A DNA stretch of 64,000 bases from Paenibacillus sp. VTT E-133291. Its GTDB lineage: Bacteria; Bacillota; Bacilli; Paenibacillales; Paenibacillaceae. The stretch covers positions 1 to 64,000 of the forward strand of contig NZ_NFVA01000035.1 of the NCBI RefSeq assembly GCF_002264395.1. Reading direction: 5' to 3'. This document shows positions 45,049-53,416 of this stretch, piece by piece. Numbering within the stretch: position 1 is the stretch's first letter; every line of letters starts with the position of its first letter. The notes under the pieces were generated by a model. It was not told where the DNA came from. It made no database searches and worked only from the letters and a program-made list of their open reading frames with translations. Made by a program: the position numbers and the translations under genes.

Positions 45049-45090
45049 AAAGGCTGTAACTTTGCAATTGCAGAAAGTCACAGCCTTTCA
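45049..45090 (-). terminator. Terminator of rex-mtaD
   Basis: Minus strand: AAAGGCTGTGACTTT pairs with AAAGTTACAGCCTTT (one G-T pair), followed by T-rich sequence, just after the mtaD stop. Usable in both directions. Confidence 0.82.
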
Positions 45091-45111
45091 GTTATTTGTT
45101 ATGATCTTAGA

Positions 45112-46413
45112 CTATCGTTTAAGCAGTCCATCAAAGGCTTCTTGCGCCTTACGACGGATGGCTTCCTCATCTAGCGTTACACATTGTCCATGTTTAACAA
45201 CCTGTTTACCATTCACCCATACATGCTCAACATCCTTGGCACTGGCAGAATAAACAGCGTGAGACAACAGATCTGTGTGTGGGAGCAAATGCGGCTGGTC
45301 TATATCAATAGCAATAAAGTCAGCTTTCATACCTACAGCGAGTCTACCCACATCATTTAAAAAGATAGACTTCGCGCCATACTCCGTAGCCATACGTAGA
45401 GCTTCCGGAGCCGGAACAGCCGTAGGATCACCACTTACACCTTTATGGATGAGTGCTGCAAGACGCATTTCTTCAAACATATCCAAATTATTATTACTTG
45501 CCGCTCCATCTGTACCCAGTGACACCTTCACTCCGGCCTTTAGAAGATCCGTAACTCGAGCAACTCCACTAGCCAGCTTAAGATTGCTTCCAGGGTTATG
45601 GGATACACCTACATCATGACGAGCCAGTATCTCGATCTCTTCATCATTCAAATGAACACCATGAGCGATTATAGACGGACGTGTGAACATTCCAAGCTTC
45701 TCTAAATGCGCTACTGGCCGCAGTCCGTAATCCACCACATTCTGCTCCACTTCGCGTTTCGTTTCGGACATATGGGTATGCATCGGTAAATTCAAATCAT
45801 GAGCCGCCTGCACAAACTTAACAAAGAAGTCTGGTGGGCATGTATATGGGGCATGTGGCGAGATCATTGTCGTAATTCTACCTTCAGCCTTACCATGCCA
45901 GTTACGCGCAAAAGAAACCGCTTCCGCAAGCTTCTGATTTTGTACTTCTTCTGGACATAGACCGATTACGCCTCTCATTAGTACGGAACGAATACCTGAT
46001 AATTCGACGACCTCCGCTACTCGGTCCATATGATCATACATATCCAGGAAGGTTGTAGTGCCACCTTTCAGCATTTCAAGTACAGACAAGGAGGTTCCCC
46101 AGTATACATCTTCTCCGGTGAACTTCTCTTCCATCGGCCACATCTTCTCCTGAAGCCACACCTGAAGCGCTAAGTCATCTCCATAACCACGAAGCAATGA
46201 CATTGCGGCATGGCCATGCGTGTTTACCAGACCTGGCATAAACAACAGACGACTGCCATCAACAACTTGCACATCGTCTTCTATTAAAGGCTCTTCTTTT
46301 CCTATGTAAGTGATCAAATCATCTTCAATAGTCATATATCCACTAAGAACCGGCTCATCCGTTCCCGGAGTAAGAAAACGCCCGCCCTTGATAATCGTTT
46401 TATTGCTCTTCAT
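45112..46413 (-). CDS. mtaD: 5-methylthioadenosine/S-adenosylhomocysteine deaminase family amidohydrolase
   Basis: 433 residues from ATG 46413, with AAGGAAG nine bases upstream, overlapping the rex stop by 14 bases. Metal-dependent amidohydrolase: H-x-H in GLVNTHGHAAMSLLRG, SPHAPYTCP, MHTHMSET (third His), and the metal Asp in LGTDGAASNNNLDM. Members of this group deaminate methylthioadenosine, S-adenosylhomocysteine or related adenosines to inosine derivatives. The exact substrate cannot be fixed from sequence; guanine or N-hydroxy-type deaminases are more distant relatives. Confidence 0.88.
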   Translation of the reverse strand: MKSNKTIIKGGRFLTPGTDEPVLSGYMTIEDDLITYIGKEEPLIEDDVQVVDGSRLLFMPGLVNTHGHAAMSLLRGYGDDLALQVWLQEKMWPMEEKFTGEDVYWGTSLSVLEMLKGGTTTFLDMYDHMDRVAEVVELSGIRSVLMRGVIGLCPEEVQNQKLAEAVSFARNWHGKAEGRITTMISPHAPYTCPPDFFVKFVQAAHDLNLPMHTHMSETKREVEQNVVDYGLRPVAHLEKLGMFTRPSIIAHGVHLNDEEIEILARHDVGVSHNPGSNLKLASGVARVTDLLKAGVKVSLGTDGAASNNNLDMFEEMRLAALIHKGVSGDPTAVPAPEALRMATEYGAKSIFLNDVGRLAVGMKADFIAIDIDQPHLLPHTDLLSHAVYSASAKDVEHVWVNGKQVVKHGQCVTLDEEAIRRKAQEAFDGLLKR

Positions 46414-47053
46414 TTCTGCTTTCTTCCTTTCCATCCTTCAAATAATAAGCAAGGCTTTGCAAATCTGTTGTAAAATCAGCAGCATGAACCCGGATATTCG
46501 ATGGTGTTTTTAGAATCACTGGTGCAAAATTTAAAATCGCCTCAATGCCAGACTCAATGAGAATATCCGCTACATTCTGCGCTTCTGAATCAGGTACTGT
46601 AATTATCCCAATTCGAATACCTTGCTCACGAACCGTCTGACCAAGCTCCTCCATCGGTTGAACGGTAAGTGAGTTGATTTTCCGCCCTACCTTAGGCGCA
46701 TAGGAATCAAATATAGCGGTAATCTTCATAGTATCTTTCAAATAAGCATTATAATTAGATAATGCATGTCCAAGGTTACCGGCACCCACTAAAGCCACAT
46801 TCAGTTGTTGATCCAGCTTCAGAATATGACGGATTTTCTCAATAAGATAAGTTACGTCATACCCGATACCTTTTCTGCCGAAATCTCCAAAATAAGCTAA
46901 ATCTTTGCGAATTTGAGCGGGATTCAAATCAAGTTTCTGTCCTAGCTCTTGAGAGGAAACGGTTAATATTTCACGTTTCTGTAGATCATTTAGGAAACGT
47001 AAGTACACAGGAAGTCTGCGAACAACGGCTTCTGATATTTTTTCCGATTTCAT
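46400..47053 (-). CDS. rex: Redox-sensing transcriptional repressor Rex
   Basis: 217 residues. An N-terminal winged helix (about 1-75: KISEAVVRRLPVYLRFLNDL, QLGQKLDLNPAQIRKDLAYFG) and a Rossmann domain with VALVGAGNLGHALSNY. NADH binding releases it from DNA, so it represses fermentation and respiration genes when NAD+/NADH is high. The ribosome binding site is TTAGGAGG. It overlaps mtaD and is not linked here to its usual target genes. I found no clear Rex box (TTGTGAA-N4-6-TTCACAA) in the window. Confidence 0.95.
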   Translation of the reverse strand: MKSEKISEAVVRRLPVYLRFLNDLQKREILTVSSQELGQKLDLNPAQIRKDLAYFGDFGRKGIGYDVTYLIEKIRHILKLDQQLNVALVGAGNLGHALSNYNAYLKDTMKITAIFDSYAPKVGRKINSLTVQPMEELGQTVREQGIRIGIITVPDSEAQNVADILIESGIEAILNFAPVILKTPSNIRVHAADFTTDLQSLAYYLKDGKEESRNEEQ

Positions 47054-47117
47054 AATTTACCTCCTAATGTAAGTAATATTCTTTACTAACCTTATACTAA
47101 TTCGTGTACCTCGTCTC

Positions 47118-47151
47118 AATGAAGAGCGGTATTCTTATACCGCCCTTCATT
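47118..47151. repeat. Near-perfect inverted repeat upstream of rex
   Basis: AATGAAG-a-GCGGTAT and ATACCGC-c-CTTCATT form a 15-bp arm with one A/C mismatch and a very short loop. No T run follows on either strand. It lies 33 bases beyond the dinG stop and about 65 bases ahead of rex, so it could be an atypical terminator for dinG or an operator for rex. Confidence 0.55.
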
Positions 47152-47184
47152 GTAGAGTGATTAATATGATCGATGACGTTCTTT

Positions 47185-50046
47185 TTAAGAAACGCCTCCG
47201 TCTTCCAACCACTCCGCTATACGAGGAACCATTTGATCCGTAAGCATATGCTCCATTTTTGGGCCAGGCAACGAATAGAGGAAATATTTCCCATAGTGAG
47301 ATTCGATCACCCTGGTGTCATACACAATAACAATACCCCGATCTTGCGCTGTCCGCACCAGCCTTCCAAATCCTTGCTTAAAGCGAATAACCGCCTGAGG
47401 AACAGACAACTTCATGAACGGATTCTTTTTCTGGGCTTGTAATAACTCAGACTTCGCTTCCGCTAGGGGATGGTTTGGCGGTTGAAACGGGAGCCTCACG
47501 ATGGCCAAGCATGTTAATGCTTCACCCGGAATATCAACACCCTCCCAAAAACTGCTTGTTCCTAACAGTACAGAGGCTGCACTGTCCTGAAAACGGCGGA
47601 TCAGCTTGCTACGGCTGCCCCCCTCCACGCCTTGACCCAGCACCGTGATCTCTTGTGAGGCTAGAGCCTCTTTCAAAGGATCATAAACCTGGCGTAGCAT
47701 CTTGTAAGATGTAAACAGGACAAGCATCCGCCCGCGTGTTGTAGTCGCTGCTTCTGCTAGTGATTGTACGAGTGTATCAACAAATCGGGCATCGCCCACA
47801 CTGCCCTTCACACTAGGGAAATCCCGTGGAATAACTAACAGCGCCTGCTCCCGATACTTAAAAGGAGAAGGCAGGAGTGATGTCATCAGACCCCCCTCTT
47901 CCGCAGCTTCATTAAGTCCGAGATTATCAATCATAAACTGGAACGATTTATCAACAGAGAGTGTCGCCGAAGTTAGCACGATACTTTTCTTCTTGTCGAA
48001 AAACAGCTCCTTAAGCTGAGTACTGACATCAACAGGAACGGCATACAGCTGTAGCGATTTACTGCGATAATTTCCATTCGCCTCCAGCCAATATACTACA
48101 TTCTCATCGTTTAATCCCATAAAAAACCGTACTTGCTCACGTATTGAAGCTAAATCCTTAAATAAGCCGCTAATATCGGTAACTAGACTATCTGAGGAAG
48201 ATTGACCTTCTTGATCTCGCATTTCATTAAGCATTTTATCACCTTTACGGATAATTTCGCTTAATGTCAGATTCATAGTATTCTCTAAAGCAACCAATTC
48301 ATCCCAATCTTTCGGTTTACGGGTAGGAAGTAGCCGCATGACTAACTGGCCAGCTTCTCCCGCTGCTGCATCGCTGCGTTCCGGCAAGAGGCTGAATAGT
48401 TTATCACTAAGCAGATCCCAGGTTTCTTTTATGGTAAGCAGGTCCGGATAGATTCTATCGATCACTCCGCTCCATTCAGAAGCTTCCTCACTGCCTGATG
48501 ACTGAAGCATTTGGCGAAGCGTAGGAAGTTGGCCATTTCGACTATCCTTATAAAGACGCGATAGTGTATGTGCCACCGTGAAATGCTTCATATGCATGCC
48601 TAAATGCTTGCCAGCCACGTCCTCCAGATGATGGGCCTCATCAATTACAAGATGTTCATAAGCCGGAAGTAGCTGGTGCCCAGCCTTAACATCTGCGAAA
48701 AGCTTAGAGTGGTTCGTAATGACTACGTCTGCAATACCAGCTTCATGCTTTGCCCGATGGTAATAACACTTACGGAACCAAGGACAGGAGCGCCCCAGAC
48801 AAGAATCGGTATCGCTAGCCACCGTCTCCCAGAAATCTCCTCCACGACCGCTTAAGTTGAGCTCTTCGTCATCTCCTGATTCGCTTTGCGTCAGCCAAAC
48901 GATCATCTGAGCCGCAGTAAGCGCATCTTCCCTCGGACTGACAAAGTCTTTTTTATTAATTTTATGTTCGAACTTACGAAGACACAAATAATGCCCTCTG
49001 CCCTTAAAAATTGCAGCTTTAAATGGAAATGGAACTACCTGTGTTAATAAAGGAATATCCCGCTCACGCAATTGATCCTGCAGATTAATAGTATGAGTGC
49101 TGACCATAACTTTTTCATTCGTGCGAACGCTTTGGTATATGGCAGGCAACAAATAACCAAGTGATTTGCCGGTTCCTGTCCCTGCTTCGATCAATAGATG
49201 TTTGTCTTCGGCAAGTGCCGTCATCACCTCATTGATCATAATATCCTGAGCTTCTCGGCTTTCATACTGCGGCAAAGTTTCTTTAAGTCGTTTCGTTACT
49301 TCATCCATATAATCTGTAAAAGATAAATTCTGTAGCGGATTCTCAGCATGCTCGTCTCGAGGTGGAGCTAATTCGTTCCAGTCTCCTACAGCAAGCGCTA
49401 ATTGACGATAAAAAGTCAGATCACCTTCGGGCTGAAGCGTCTCCGCTTCCCGTTCACGCAGCAGACCATCGAAATACCAACCAAGATCACTATCCTCTTC
49501 CGTAAACAGCTCACAGAGTCTCTGGATCGTCAGCAGAGGCAAATCGTAGAGCTCCTCCAGACATTTCAGCAATACAAGAGCAGTTGCGAGTGCATCACTG
49601 TCTGCCTGATGCGGACGCTCATGCGTCACACCAAAATGTGCACTAACTGATCCTAGTTGATAGGATGTGAGGGAAGGAAAGCAGATTTTCAGAAAATCAA
49701 TCGTATCTAAAATCCGTCCTTGAAATGGTAAATACCCACATCGGTCTAAAGCATTTTGCAAAAAATGGAAGTCGAATGCGACATTATGCCCTACAAGCAC
49801 AACATCATCCAAGAGTGGAACAAGCTCCATCATCATCTCATCCAGCTCAGGTGCATCCTTTACATCATCGTCGGTAATCCCCGTTAGACCAGTTATAAAA
49901 GGAGGTATCGGCGTTCCGGGCTTGACGTAGGAACCATATACCCGGGAGATGGACCGGTCTTCTTCTATAATTGCAAGGCCAACCTGGATGATTTCACCCA
50001 CGGATTGGGTTCCCGTTGTTTCAAAATCAAGCACGGCAAATTTCAT
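47185..50046 (-). CDS. dinG: DinG-family ATP-dependent DNA helicase with N-terminal exonuclease domain
   Basis: 953 residues from ATG 50046; a TTG seven codons upstream is the alternative, and the AAAGGGA site is somewhat far from the ATG. N-terminal DEDD 3'-5' exonuclease domain (FAVLDFETTGT, VGHNVAFDFHFL, HQADSDALAT) as in the Bacillus/Staphylococcus type. XPD-like helicase: Walker A EAGTGTGKSLGYLLP, DEAH in HLVIDEAHHLED, motif VI QGFGRLVRTAQD. Four cysteines (one in GHYLCLRKF, then C-x4-C-x5-C in DSCLGRSCPWFRKC) match the [4Fe-4S] ligands of E. coli DinG. Probably handles R-loops and branched DNA. Confidence 0.94.
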   Translation of the reverse strand: MKFAVLDFETTGTQSVGEIIQVGLAIIEEDRSISRVYGSYVKPGTPIPPFITGLTGITDDDVKDAPELDEMMMELVPLLDDVVLVGHNVAFDFHFLQNALDRCGYLPFQGRILDTIDFLKICFPSLTSYQLGSVSAHFGVTHERPHQADSDALATALVLLKCLEELYDLPLLTIQRLCELFTEEDSDLGWYFDGLLREREAETLQPEGDLTFYRQLALAVGDWNELAPPRDEHAENPLQNLSFTDYMDEVTKRLKETLPQYESREAQDIMINEVMTALAEDKHLLIEAGTGTGKSLGYLLPAIYQSVRTNEKVMVSTHTINLQDQLRERDIPLLTQVVPFPFKAAIFKGRGHYLCLRKFEHKINKKDFVSPREDALTAAQMIVWLTQSESGDDEELNLSGRGGDFWETVASDTDSCLGRSCPWFRKCYYHRAKHEAGIADVVITNHSKLFADVKAGHQLLPAYEHLVIDEAHHLEDVAGKHLGMHMKHFTVAHTLSRLYKDSRNGQLPTLRQMLQSSGSEEASEWSGVIDRIYPDLLTIKETWDLLSDKLFSLLPERSDAAAGEAGQLVMRLLPTRKPKDWDELVALENTMNLTLSEIIRKGDKMLNEMRDQEGQSSSDSLVTDISGLFKDLASIREQVRFFMGLNDENVVYWLEANGNYRSKSLQLYAVPVDVSTQLKELFFDKKKSIVLTSATLSVDKSFQFMIDNLGLNEAAEEGGLMTSLLPSPFKYREQALLVIPRDFPSVKGSVGDARFVDTLVQSLAEAATTTRGRMLVLFTSYKMLRQVYDPLKEALASQEITVLGQGVEGGSRSKLIRRFQDSAASVLLGTSSFWEGVDIPGEALTCLAIVRLPFQPPNHPLAEAKSELLQAQKKNPFMKLSVPQAVIRFKQGFGRLVRTAQDRGIVIVYDTRVIESHYGKYFLYSLPGPKMEHMLTDQMVPRIAEWLEDGGVS

Positions 50047-50100
50047 TATAATTCTATTCCCTTTCAATTGAGACTCTTAATCAGCATAACAGAAGTTGCG

Positions 50101-50142
50101 AAAAAAGGCGATGCACACCACTGGTTCAGGGGATGCATCGCT
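50101..50142 (-). terminator. Terminator of the TPR gene upstream of dinG
   Basis: Minus strand: GCGATGCA pairs with TGCATCGC across an 18-base loop, followed by six T. It is 41 bases after the stop at 50183. Confidence 0.8.
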
Positions 50143-50182
50143 TGAATGAAAATGCGGAATAATAAACCGTAAACGTAATAAT

Positions 50183-50824
50183 TTACAATAATGAAACAAG
50201 CTGATTTCCGAAATGAAGCTTACCTCCTCGGCGGCGGCAAACCTCCAAATTCACAGTCGGTTCAGGAAGAGCCGGGTCAAGTTGCAAAGAAAGGCCAAAC
50301 AGCTCCTGTGCTTCATTGAAACGTTCCTGTGAGGCCCGGATACAGCCTAAAGCATTATACACCATGGCTTTGAGCTTGGTTTCCCTTATCAAACCGAGCA
50401 TATGGTTCAGATGACTCCAAGCAGCCTCCCCTTCCCCTTCTTGAAGGTAAGAGATGGCTAAATATAATCGAGCAGCCAGGCTATCCGGATATTGCACAAT
50501 AACTTCCTTAAACTGCTCAATACATTTTCCATACATCAAGAGCTTATAATACCCCTGACCTCTGACAAAAGTATCCATGCACAGCTCGGGTGCTTCCTGC
50601 TCTGGCACTTCCTCTTCGACCACAGTCGTAAAATCTACACTTTCACGAAAGTGGCTTAGCTTCTCTGCAAAGGCCAGCCATTCATCCATGACTTTATCGC
50701 TAAGTCGATGCAGCATATTATAATTGCATAAAAGCTCATTCCGGCGGGCACCCTCCGCTGTAGGGTAATCTGTAACGATCTCCTGAAGCACCTTGTTCAT
50801 TTCAGCAAACAAATGTTGAAACAT
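50183..50824 (-). CDS. TPR-repeat protein
   Basis: 213 residues. A helical N-terminal part of about 85 residues, then three or so tetratricopeptide repeats: QGYYKLLMYGKCIEQFKEVI plus VQYPDSLAARLYLAISYLQE, GEGEAAWSHLNHML, and ALGCIRASQERFNEAQELFG. No membrane segment or signal peptide, so a cytoplasmic protein-interaction scaffold is likely. It stands alone between panD and dinG with its own terminator. Function unknown. Confidence 0.82.
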   Translation of the reverse strand: MFQHLFAEMNKVLQEIVTDYPTAEGARRNELLCNYNMLHRLSDKVMDEWLAFAEKLSHFRESVDFTTVVEEEVPEQEAPELCMDTFVRGQGYYKLLMYGKCIEQFKEVIVQYPDSLAARLYLAISYLQEGEGEAAWSHLNHMLGLIRETKLKAMVYNALGCIRASQERFNEAQELFGLSLQLDPALPEPTVNLEVCRRRGGKLHFGNQLVSLL

Positions 50825-50935
50825 GGGCTATCCCCCCTTACTGAAGATGAAATCAGTTCAGCTTGCCTGACTTCATTTTCTGCGAGATCGGGGTCTTTCA
50901 TCCCTGCCATTCATTACATGGCGTAAGTCCATCCT

Positions 50936-51319
50936 TTAAGCGATTGTAGCATGCAGTTCGTGATCGGCCAGCTTCACGGGTTTGTTGTTCTCATCCACGA
51001 ATACCACTGTTGGCTTATGCGACTCCAATTCTTCTGAGGACAGCATCGCATACGAAATGATAATTACTGTATCTCCCGGCTGAACCAGACGAGCAGCTGC
51101 ACCATTCAGACAGATCACACCACTGCCGCGAGGCCCAGGAATAACATAAGTTTCTAACCGGGAACCATTATTGTTATCGACGATCTGTACTTTTTCATTC
51201 TCAAGAATATCTGCCGCTTCCATTAAGTTCTCATCAATGGTAATACTTCCTACATAATTCAAATTCGCTTCTGTCACCGTCGCGCGGTGAATTTTGGACT
51301 TCATCATATGTCTAAACAA
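50936..51319 (-). CDS. panD: Aspartate 1-decarboxylase proenzyme
   Basis: 127 residues, identical in length to B. subtilis PanD, if translation starts at TTG 51319, nine bases after AGGAGG and overlapping the panC stop by 8 bases. The self-cleavage site is Gly24-Ser25 in [11 protein letters not shown]; Ser25 becomes the pyruvoyl cofactor. The core [20 protein letters not shown] and [14 protein letters not shown] is fully conserved. It makes beta-alanine from aspartate for pantothenate. Third gene of panBCD. Confidence 0.95.
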   Translation of the reverse strand: MFRHMMKSKIHRATVTEANLNYVGSITIDENLMEAADILENEKVQIVDNNNGSRLETYVIPGPRGSGVICLNGAAARLVQPGDTVIIISYAMLSSEELESHKPTVVFVDENNKPVKLADHELHATIA

Positions 51320-52202
51320 GAGCGGCAACCTCCTTTGGAATAAATACATTATTGTCAATTAAGCGCGTTCTGCCAAACTTCACGGCAAGCGCTATAATCA
51401 TTTCCCCATCTACATCCGTTAATACAACTTCGTTCCGCAAGCCTTCCAGATTAGGAAAGGTCAGGATTTCCGCATAATCAATAACCGCCAAAGGTGAGCT
51501 AGAAATAACGGATGTCAACAAATCCCGAACTTCAGCTATAGTTCTTACCTTTCCTTCTTCGATGGCCTCACGCGTTTCACGCAGGGAACGAGATAACACC
51601 AGAGCCTGGCTACGTTCCTCCGGAGATAGGAATACGTTACGTGAGCTAAGCGCAAGTCCATCTCCTTCACGAACGATAGGGCAAGGAACAATTTCAACAT
51701 TCATATTTAGATCAGACACCATTCGGCGGAGCACTGCTACTTGCTGAGCATCCTTTAGTCCGAAGAAGGCATAATCAGGCTGCACAATATTGAATAGTTT
51801 ATTAACGACTGTCGTTACCCCATTAAAATGTCCTGGACGTGATGCCCCACAGAGTCGAGTGGTAAGCTCAGATACCGAGACTGTAGTCCGGGTAGGCTGC
51901 GGATACATTTCTTCCACACTGGGGATAAATACAATATCGACACCTTCGCGTTCCGCAAGCTCCAAATCACGCTCTTCATCGCGCGGATAGGAATCATAAT
52001 CCTCATTCGGTCCGAACTGCAGCGGGTTCACAAATATGCTCATAACGACCGTGTTGCTCATTTCGCCTGCCCGCCGAAGCAGACTGGCATGTCCTTCATG
52101 CAGGTATCCCATCGTTGGAACAAACCCAATTGGAGTGTGCCCACCTTGTCTCATATATTCCAAAGCTTCGCGCAGTTGCTTAATGCTTCTGACGACTCTC
52201 AT
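51312..52202 (-). CDS. panC: Pantothenate synthetase (pantoate-beta-alanine ligase)
   Basis: 296 residues from ATG 52202, which begins one base after the panB stop with GGGGAAT upstream; the longer frame would overlap panB by 77 bases. Nucleotidyltransferase-fold motifs [17 protein letters not shown] and [29 protein letters not shown], and [12 protein letters not shown]. It joins pantoate and beta-alanine with ATP to give pantothenate (vitamin B5). Second gene of panBCD. Confidence 0.96.
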   Translation of the reverse strand: MRVVRSIKQLREALEYMRQGGHTPIGFVPTMGYLHEGHASLLRRAGEMSNTVVMSIFVNPLQFGPNEDYDSYPRDEERDLELAEREGVDIVFIPSVEEMYPQPTRTTVSVSELTTRLCGASRPGHFNGVTTVVNKLFNIVQPDYAFFGLKDAQQVAVLRRMVSDLNMNVEIVPCPIVREGDGLALSSRNVFLSPEERSQALVLSRSLRETREAIEEGKVRTIAEVRDLLTSVISSSPLAVIDYAEILTFPNLEGLRNEVVLTDVDGEMIIALAVKFGRTRLIDNNVFIPKEVAALV

Positions 52203-52203
52203 C

Positions 52204-53070
52204 TTATTCCCCATCCTTTCCGGCACCGCCGTATAAAGATTCCAGAACGGTTTCATCTGCTTTAAAAACATGACCTTCATCTGGGTACGAGCGATCCTTC
52301 ACTTCTTTCACATATTGACTGATACCCTCACGAATCAGACTACCCACATCCGCGTAAGTTTTGACAAAACGTTTCTCACGGTAGGGTGAGGCATAACGCA
52401 ACAAATCATGGAAAACCAATACCTGTCCATCACAATAACGACCTGCACCAATCCCAATGGTCGGTATGCTCAGTGCCTCAGAAATCGCTTGTGCTACTTC
52501 TTCAGTCACTAGTTCCAGTACCACTGCAAAAGCACCGGCGGCTTCAAGCGCTTTAGCCTCATCCATCAGACGTTTTGCATCTTTGGCATCCTTACCTTGA
52601 ATACGGTAGCCACCAATCATATTGACCGATTGTGGTGTAAGCCCAATATGTCCGAGCACAGGAACGCCTGCAGCTACAACCGCAGTGACTGTCTCACAAA
52701 TTTCGAGACCACCTTCCATTTTGACGGCATGAGCCCGCCCTTCCTGCATTAGTCTGCGCACACCACGCAGAGTTTCATCTATACTTCCGTGATAGGTCAT
52801 AAATGGCATATCTGCCACAATGAACGTATTCTGTGCACCCCGGGTTACTGAACGAGTGTGATAAACCATATCGTCAATTGTAACAGGTAAAGTTGTATCA
52901 TATCCAAGTACCACGTTTCCTAAGGAGTCACCCACCAGGATAAGGTCGATACCGGCTTCTTCAGCAAGTAATGCCGACGGGTAATCATAAGCGGTCAACA
53001 TACTTAACCGCACCCCATCTGCTTTCATTTTTTTCATTTTCACAATATTAAGTGCTTGTTTGTTTGCCAT
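52204..53070 (-). CDS. panB: 3-methyl-2-oxobutanoate hydroxymethyltransferase (ketopantoate hydroxymethyltransferase)
   Basis: 288 residues. A (beta/alpha)8-barrel enzyme that adds a hydroxymethyl group from methylene-tetrahydrofolate to 2-oxoisovalerate. Conserved stretches: MLTAYDYPSALLAEEAGIDL, LVGDSLGNVVLGYDTT, HIGLTPQSVNMIGGYRIQG and GIGAGRYCDGQVLV. It has an AAAGGAGGA site upstream and heads panBCD behind a structured leader that includes a transcription terminator. Confidence 0.96.
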   Translation of the reverse strand: MANKQALNIVKMKKMKADGVRLSMLTAYDYPSALLAEEAGIDLILVGDSLGNVVLGYDTTLPVTIDDMVYHTRSVTRGAQNTFIVADMPFMTYHGSIDETLRGVRRLMQEGRAHAVKMEGGLEICETVTAVVAAGVPVLGHIGLTPQSVNMIGGYRIQGKDAKDAKRLMDEAKALEAAGAFAVVLELVTEEVAQAISEALSIPTIGIGAGRYCDGQVLVFHDLLRYASPYREKRFVKTYADVGSLIREGISQYVKEVKDRSYPDEGHVFKADETVLESLYGGAGKDGE

Positions 53071-53120
53071 TTCTCTCTTCGTCCTCCTTTTTGAAATTAC
53101 ATCCCCGTAAAAATCGCAAC

Positions 53121-53153
53121 AAAAAAACCCTTTAGCAATAATTTGCTAAAAAG
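53121..53153 (-). terminator. Terminator within the panB leader
   Basis: Minus strand: CCTTTTTAGCAA and TTGCTAAAGGG pair and are followed by seven T. It lies about 50 bases upstream of the panB start and downstream of the predicted panB promoter, which is the position expected for an attenuator. Confidence 0.75.
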
Positions 53154-53267
53154 GTCCGAAGGGCAAAAAAGAGTCACTCGCGATCGTCCCTTCTGTCTCG
53201 GTCCTTACGGCTCAGAGCAGAATCCAACGTAACCGTCTAACGCAGTTATGAAGGTGATTCCAATAAT
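53154..53267 (-). promoter_or_regulatory. Structured 5' leader of panBCD (candidate pan RNA motif)
   Basis: On the minus strand there are two consecutive stem-loops. The first is TAACTG-CGTTAGA-CGGTTA (53230-53248). The second (53192-53221) has TCTG:CAGA with a bulged A, then CTC:GAG, an internal loop, CC:GG and a GTAA tetraloop. A longer-range GAAGGG/CCCTTC pairing (53188-53193 with 53158-53163) follows, then the terminator. Conserved stems with bulged A upstream of panB are the hallmark of the bioinformatically described pan motif. The match here is by eye only. Confidence 0.5.
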
Positions 53268-53273
53268 AAAACC

Positions 53274-53279
53274 ATTATA
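53274..53279 (-). promoter_or_regulatory. Predicted -10 element of the panBCD promoter
   Basis: TATAAT on the minus strand, giving a leader of about 197 bases before the panB start. I see no good -35 at 16-18 bases; the best upstream sequence is weak. Confidence 0.4.
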
Positions 53280-53361
53280 AGTTCATCAAATCAAGAGTAC
53301 AGTTCGCAAAACGATACCGCCTCTGCCCCATAGTATAACAAAAAGGACACGGAAATACACG

Positions 53362-53396
53362 AAAAAAATATGACAGGGGATGACACCCTGCCATAT
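53362..53396 (-). terminator. Terminator after birA
   Basis: Minus strand: ATATGGCAGGG pairs with CCCTGTCATAT (one mismatch) across a seven-base loop and is followed by seven T. It closes the transcript ending with birA. Confidence 0.9.
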
Positions 53397-53416
53397 TGAA
53401 AAGACTCACAAAGGAT

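Noticed and set aside
47040-47200. Rex box for autoregulation
   Set aside because: No TTGTGAA-type dyad is present; the local inverted repeat has a different sequence.
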